Source of the DNA: Actinomadura geliboluensis
GTDB lineage: Bacteria; Actinomycetota; Actinomycetes; Streptosporangiales; Streptosporangiaceae
Assembly: GCF_005889745.1 (NCBI RefSeq)
Contig: NZ_VCKZ01000033.1
Coordinates: forward strand, 1-35,232
Reading direction: 5' to 3'
Length of the DNA: 35,232 bases
In this document: in pieces, positions 31,861 to 35,232 of the stretch
How positions within the stretch are numbered: the first letter of the stretch is position 1
How the letters are laid out: each line of letters starts with the position of its first letter
Notes under the pieces: model-generated
The model's database searches: none
What the model was told of the DNA's origin: nothing
The model's input: only the letters and a program-made list of their open reading frames with translations
Program-made: the position numbers and the translations under genes

Positions 31861-33329
31861 CGGGGCGTCCCCTGGTGGGCGATCGGCCGCTGGAACCGCT
31901 CGATGGCGAGGCTGCCCACCGACGTCGTGCGCGCGTCGGACGTCGCCGGGTACGGGCCGCCGTGGACCATCGCGTGCCCGACCCTGACCCCGGTCGGCCA
32001 GCCGTCCCACACGATCCGGCCGGCCAGCCGCTCCACCACCGGCAGCAGCCGCGCCGCGTCGTCCCCGGCGCCGTGGATCGTCGCGGTCAGCTGGCCCTCC
32101 AGGCCCCGCGCCACGGCGATGACCTGGTCGAGGTCGTCGCAGCGGACCACCAGCGAGCAGGCGCCGAAGACCTCCTCCTGGAGGTCGGGGCCGAAGTGGG
32201 CGGCGTCCACGGCGGCGAGCGCGGCCCGGCAGCCGGCCGCCGCGTCGGGCTCCCGGCCGCGGGCGATGATCTCCACGTCCGGATGCCGGTCGAGCCGCGC
32301 GACGCCGTCGGCGTAGGCGCGGGCGATGCCCGGGGTGAGCATCGGCGCCCCCGGGTCGGCCTCGATCGCCTTGGCCGCCGCGTCCAGGAACGCGTCGAGA
32401 TCCGCGCCCCTCACCGCGAAGACGAGCCCGGGGTTGGTGCAGAACTGCCCGGCGCCGAGCGTCACCGACCCGGCGAACCCCTCGGCCAGCTCACCGGCGC
32501 GCGCGGCCAGGGCGTCCGGCAGCAGGAACACCGGGTTGACGCTGCTCATCTCCGCGTAGACCGGGATCGGAACGGGCCGGCCCGCCGCCGCCCGCGCGAT
32601 CGCCAGGCCCGCCTTCCGGGACCCGGTGAACCCGACCGCCCGGACGCGCGGGTCGGTGACGAGCGCGATGCCGAGCGTGGGCCCGTCGCCGTAGAGCATG
32701 GAGAACACGCCCTCGGGCAGGCCCGCCTCCCGGACGGCCTCCGACACCGCCGCCCCGACCAGCTCGCACGTCCCCGGGTGCGCGTCGTGCGCCTTCACGA
32801 CGACCGGGCAGCCCGCCGCCAGCGCGGACGCGGTGTCGCCGCCGGCCACGGAGAACGCGAACGGGAAGTTGCTGGCGCCGAACACGACGACCGGCCCCAG
32901 CGGCACCCTGCCCTGCCGGATCTCGGGCCCGCCCTCGCCCGCCGGGTCGACGCTCGTGAACGGCTCGCCGTCGCGAAGGTCTCCCGCGAACAACCGGAGC
33001 TGCCCCGTCGTCCGGCCGACCTCACCGGTGAGCCGCACCACCGGAAGCCCGGTCTCCGCCGCCGCGCGCTCGACCAGGACGCCGCTCAGCGCGTCGAGCT
33101 TGGCCGCGATCGACTCCAGGAAGGCGGCGCGCTGCTCGGCCGACGTCGCGCGGTAGGCGTCGAACGCCTCCTCCGCCAGGGCGCAGGCGCGCTCCACATC
33201 GCTCTGGTCGCCGTAGCGGTACTCGGGATCGAGGTTCTCACCGGTGCGGGGATCGACGGCGGTGATCGCCCGCCCCGTGCCGGCGACGCGGTCGAAGCCG
33301 ATCACCATGCGTCCGGTGAGCTGCGCCAA
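31857..33329 (-). CDS. 2,5-dioxovalerate (alpha-ketoglutaric semialdehyde) dehydrogenase
   Basis: 490-residue aldehyde dehydrogenase. The catalytic Cys297 lies in [10 protein letters not shown], the general-base Glu in [15 protein letters not shown], and the cofactor region in [33 protein letters not shown]. These segments match the sugar-acid branch of alpha-ketoglutaric semialdehyde dehydrogenases over generic ALDHs. It oxidises 2,5-dioxopentanoate to 2-oxoglutarate, the last step of glucarate catabolism, consistent with gudD coupled behind it. The start is TTG at 33329, with GGAGGAGG eight bases upstream. First gene of the probable four-gene operon. Confidence 0.92.
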   Translation of the reverse strand: MAQLTGRMVIGFDRVAGTGRAITAVDPRTGENLDPEYRYGDQSDVERACALAEEAFDAYRATSAEQRAAFLESIAAKLDALSGVLVERAAAETGLPVVRLTGEVGRTTGQLRLFAGDLRDGEPFTSVDPAGEGGPEIRQGRVPLGPVVVFGASNFPFAFSVAGGDTASALAAGCPVVVKAHDAHPGTCELVGAAVSEAVREAGLPEGVFSMLYGDGPTLGIALVTDPRVRAVGFTGSRKAGLAIARAAAGRPVPIPVYAEMSSVNPVFLLPDALAARAGELAEGFAGSVTLGAGQFCTNPGLVFAVRGADLDAFLDAAAKAIEADPGAPMLTPGIARAYADGVARLDRHPDVEIIARGREPDAAAGCRAALAAVDAAHFGPDLQEEVFGACSLVVRCDDLDQVIAVARGLEGQLTATIHGAGDDAARLLPVVERLAGRIVWDGWPTGVRVGHAMVHGGPYPATSDARTTSVGSLAIERFQRPIAHQGTPR

Positions 33330-33365
33330 GGGTCCGTCCTCCTCCGTCAGGTCACGTCAAAACGG

Positions 33366-33396
33366 ACCCTAGGAGACGGGAACGATACCTGTCCAA
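33366..33396 (-). promoter_or_regulatory. Candidate promoter of the glucarate operon
   Basis: On the minus strand TTGGAC (33391-33396), 19 bases, TAGGGT (33366-33371). TATCGT within the spacer is an alternative -10. An imperfect inverted repeat GATGC-N7-GCATC lies upstream at 33416-33432, over the end of the next gene. Confidence 0.35.
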
Positions 33397-33430
33397 CACG
33401 AAAAACGCATTGTTCGATGCACCTGAAGCA

Positions 33431-34072
33431 TCAATCCTGGGCGAACGGATCGGTCACCGTCCCGGACGGGAGCGCGGCCGAGGCGCTCTTCAGCAACGCG
33501 ACGAAGTCCGCCAGGCAGGTGATGCACCGCGCGGCGTGGCGGCTCAGCTCCCGGATCCGCTCGTCGCTGAGCACCTCGTTCGCCGAGGCCAGCTCCCGGA
33601 CATGGGTACAGCGCGCCGGGGGTTCGCGCGGCAGCTCCTCCCGGCGGCCCGCGAACCCGGCCAGCAGCTCGTCGATCCGGTCGGCGGCCTCGGGATAGCC
33701 CGCCGCGTACGCCTCCGCGTACGCCTGCGCCGCCTCGGTCACCAGATGCAGCTCCGCGCGCCCGCAGGCCCCGGCCAGCCGGTCGAGCGTGCGGCCGAGC
33801 CGCAGCGCGGCATCGGCGTGGTCGCCGCCCGCCGCGACCCGGAACCAGCGGGCGGCCTCCACCAGGTTCCCGTCCGCCTCGTGGCGGCACCCCAGCTCGT
33901 ACGCGGCCCGGTCGAGCTGCAGCGACGCGACGAACGCCGCGTGCCGCGCCCGCGCGATGTCGTCGCGCCGCCGGTACTCCTCCTCCACCTCCGCGAGCCC
34001 GACGGCGAACTCGGCCTCGGGCATGCCCGCGATCGCGGACGCCGCGGCGGCGAGGGCACCGTCCAGGGTCAC
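33431..34072 (-). CDS. Putative anti-sigma factor: Sel1/TPR-like repeats with C-terminal ZAS motif
   Basis: 213 residues, no membrane helix. The N-terminal two thirds are all helical with Sel1/TPR-like phrases: RAAYELGCRHEADGNLVEAARWFRVAAGGDHADAALRLG. The C-terminal part holds CTHVRELAS followed by ELSRHAARCITCLADF, which is the H-X3-C-X2-C zinc motif of ZAS anti-sigma domains. The usual ZAS protein has this motif at its N-terminus, so the order is reversed. Start GTG 34072 overlaps the sigma gene stop (GTGA), the classic sigma/anti-sigma arrangement. A cytosolic anti-sigma whose repeats sense a partner is the best reading, but binding is inferred only from motif and position. Confidence 0.7.
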   Translation of the reverse strand: MTLDGALAAAASAIAGMPEAEFAVGLAEVEEEYRRRDDIARARHAAFVASLQLDRAAYELGCRHEADGNLVEAARWFRVAAGGDHADAALRLGRTLDRLAGACGRAELHLVTEAAQAYAEAYAAGYPEAADRIDELLAGFAGRREELPREPPARCTHVRELASANEVLSDERIRELSRHAARCITCLADFVALLKSASAALPSGTVTDPFAQD

Positions 34073-34545
34073 GCGTCGACCTCCGCCGGCCGCACCATCC
34101 CCGCCAGCCGCCGCCGCGCCCGCTCCACGTGCACCGCGGCGGCGGCCTCGCTCTCGTCCAGGATCTCCGCGACGTCCGGCATCGGGAACTCCAGCAGGCA
34201 GCGCAGCGCGACGGCCTCCCGCTGCCGGCGCGGCAGGCTCCGCACCGCCGCCATCAGGCCGTCCGGCCCGGCGCAGGCCATCTCGTCCAGCGAGGTGCAC
34301 TGCTCGCGCGCCTTCGCCTGCCAGCGGCGCAGCAGGGTCGTCGCGATCCGGAACAGCCACACGCCCGGCTTCTCGCAGGTGACCAGTTCGCCCCACCCGC
34401 ACCGCGCGGCGAGCATGCTCTCCCGCGCGACGTCCTCGACCCAGCGTCCGTCCGCCGTCTGCGCCCGCAGGTACCCGGTGAGCAGCGGCGCCCAGTGCCG
34501 GTGGAACGCGGGGAACGACATCAGCGACTCCCGCTCCATGTTCAT
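34069..34545 (-). CDS. ECF-family RNA polymerase sigma factor
   Basis: 158 residues. Region 2 spans about 18-75 (LTGYLRAQTADGRWVEDVARESMLAA and KPGVWLFRIATTLLRRW). Region 4 spans about 98-150 (LPRRQREAVALRCLLEFPMPDVAEILDESEAAAAVHVERARRRL), an HTH with Asp/Glu in place of the more common Ser/Thr at its centre. The family recruits polymerase to a limited regulon. ATG 34545 overlaps the stop of a 12-codon leader ORF that has a strong ribosome site. ATG 34521, with GGGAG six bases upstream, is an alternative start. Coupled to the ZAS protein gene downstream. Confidence 0.9.
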   Translation of the reverse strand: MNMERESLMSFPAFHRHWAPLLTGYLRAQTADGRWVEDVARESMLAARCGWGELVTCEKPGVWLFRIATTLLRRWQAKAREQCTSLDEMACAGPDGLMAAVRSLPRRQREAVALRCLLEFPMPDVAEILDESEAAAAVHVERARRRLAGMVRPAEVDA

Positions 34546-34580
34546 CGCGCCGCCCGCCCCGTCATCGTTGACCCGTCCAC
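34542..34580 (-). CDS. 12-residue leader ORF coupled to the sigma factor
   Basis: AAAGGAG, four bases, then GTG GAC GGG and on to CGA TGA, product VDGSTMTGRAAR. The TGA overlaps the sigma ATG (ATGA), in a different frame. The sigma start itself has no good ribosome site, so this mini-ORF may deliver ribosomes by coupling. It is short enough to be chance. Confidence 0.4.
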   Translation of the reverse strand: MDGSTMTGRAAR

Positions 34581-35213
34581 GAATCTCCTTTGCGGCACAC
34601 AGGAACTGCTTTCACCCCAGTCTTACGCATAAAAGCGCCACCGTGGCTCACAATCCCCAACATCACCCGCCGAGATCCCGCCACAGTGATCGAAAACACC
34701 AATGACCACTAGGTCACTACACCCCTCCCCCCACCTGCACCGACACCCCCGGGAAAGATCACTAAGAATGGCCTACCATCCCCGAACCCGACATTCACCC
34801 AACACCACCACGAACCAAATTCGACTCCCCCTCACGACCAAAACCCACCCGAACACCCGACAAGCACAGACAAAGACACAGCCACAGAACGCGCCACCCA
34901 ACAACCGCACCCCGAGAACAGCCCCCTCGACCGCTGCGCGATCTCACACCCACGCATTGCCCCTGGTGCGCCTTCGCCATCGGCCACTCCGTGGTCGGGC
35001 GGTCTCTCCGTAGGCGCTCCTCGCTGACCCGAGAGCCAGACCTCACAGGCGCCCAAGCACAGCCGACGGGTTACGACGGGCACATGCGCAGGCGAGAGCA
35101 CGGGACAGCGAGCACCACGTGCGCGGGTTTCCACAGTGTGAGTGCGGGACTAGGGCGCACGCGGAGGGAGTGGGACGCTCGGGCGGGCACGTGCGAGGGC
35201 GCAAGGGGCGGAG
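34581..35213. other. Non-coding region of biased composition
   Basis: About 630 bases with no credible gene. Near 34,600-34,720 it is relatively AT-rich and should contain the sigma promoter; an inverted repeat TGACC-ACTA-GGTCA lies at 34703-34716. From about 34,790 to 34,930 the plus strand is mostly A and C (bases 34861-34920 contain no T). The last 200 bases turn G-rich. Open frames here read as low-complexity His/Pro/Thr and are not believable proteins. Confidence 0.55.
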
Positions 35214-35232
35214 CTGTCTCTTATACAAATCT
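35214..35232. other. Tn5/Nextera mosaic-end adapter remnant at contig end
   Basis: CTGTCTCTTATACAAATCT matches the 19-base Tn5 mosaic end (CTGTCTCTTATACACATCT) at 18 of 19 bases. This is sequencing-library adapter, not genome. A short reverse-strand frame beginning MYKRQ arises from it. Confidence 0.93.

Noticed and set aside
34702-35013. 103-codon open frame
   Set aside because: His/Pro/Thr-rich low-complexity product from A+C-rich non-coding DNA; no ribosome site.
35128-35138. DnaA box near the contig end
   Set aside because: GTTTCCACA has two mismatches to TTATCCACA and stands alone.
35043-35228. Reverse-strand frame beginning MYKRQ
   Set aside because: Its first codons are translated adapter sequence.

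Overview
The window is very GC-rich DNA with strong third-position G/C, many GTG and TTG starts, and gene families typical of actinobacteria: a mycothiol-linked DsbA-like protein, a trHbO-type globin, a Nur-type metal box, and an XRE/TPR regulator. The overall style suggests a Streptosporangiales or Thermomonosporaceae relative (Actinomadura-like). That placement is inference, because no rRNA gene is present. The right edge ends in a near-exact Tn5/Nextera mosaic-end sequence, so it is an assembly contig end that still carries adapter.

Layout. 1-1.8 kb: rpiB and a four-helix membrane protein with a Pro/Gln-rich tail. 1.85-5.7 kb: an ECF-type nickel/cobalt transporter operon (cbiM, a PDGLE/CbiN-like gene, cbiQ, cbiO) behind a Nur-box-like operator, followed by a CooC-like metallochaperone ATPase; together these look like a nickel uptake and insertion module. 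5.7-13.6 kb: a DsbA-family protein with a one-cysteine active site, pepN, a cysteine-cluster protein, malQ and an amidase. 13.7-18.2 kb: a NERD-domain membrane protein, ilvD, a DUF1330 protein, an FmdB-type zinc ribbon, and an HNH endonuclease preceded by an overlapping 47-codon ORF. 18.4-21.2 kb: prolyl oligopeptidase coupled to a methyltransferase. 21.4-24.3 kb: an XRE/TPR regulator plus GNAT operon, divergent from a small WWSWG protein across a 384-bp palindrome-rich region. 24.5-29.2 kb: mscS, trHbO globin, a GH13 glucosidase and a secreted S37 peptidase. 29.4-33.3 kb: a probable operon for glucarate catabolism (2,5-dioxovalerate dehydrogenase, glucarate dehydratase) followed by a hotdog thioesterase and a GNAT. 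33.4-34.6 kb: an ECF sigma factor with an unusual Sel1-repeat/ZAS anti-sigma candidate and a tiny coupled leader ORF. 34.6-35.2 kb: non-coding DNA of odd composition, then the adapter.

The most interesting points are the Nur-box/transporter/CooC module, the ECF sigma factor with a repeat-bearing anti-sigma candidate and a coupled leader ORF, the proline-rich small ORF coupled to the HNH gene, the palindrome-dense divergent regulator promoter, degenerate tandem repeats that begin at the stop codons of three unrelated genes, and a set of starts that look leaderless. No CRISPR array, tRNA, rRNA or insertion sequence was seen.
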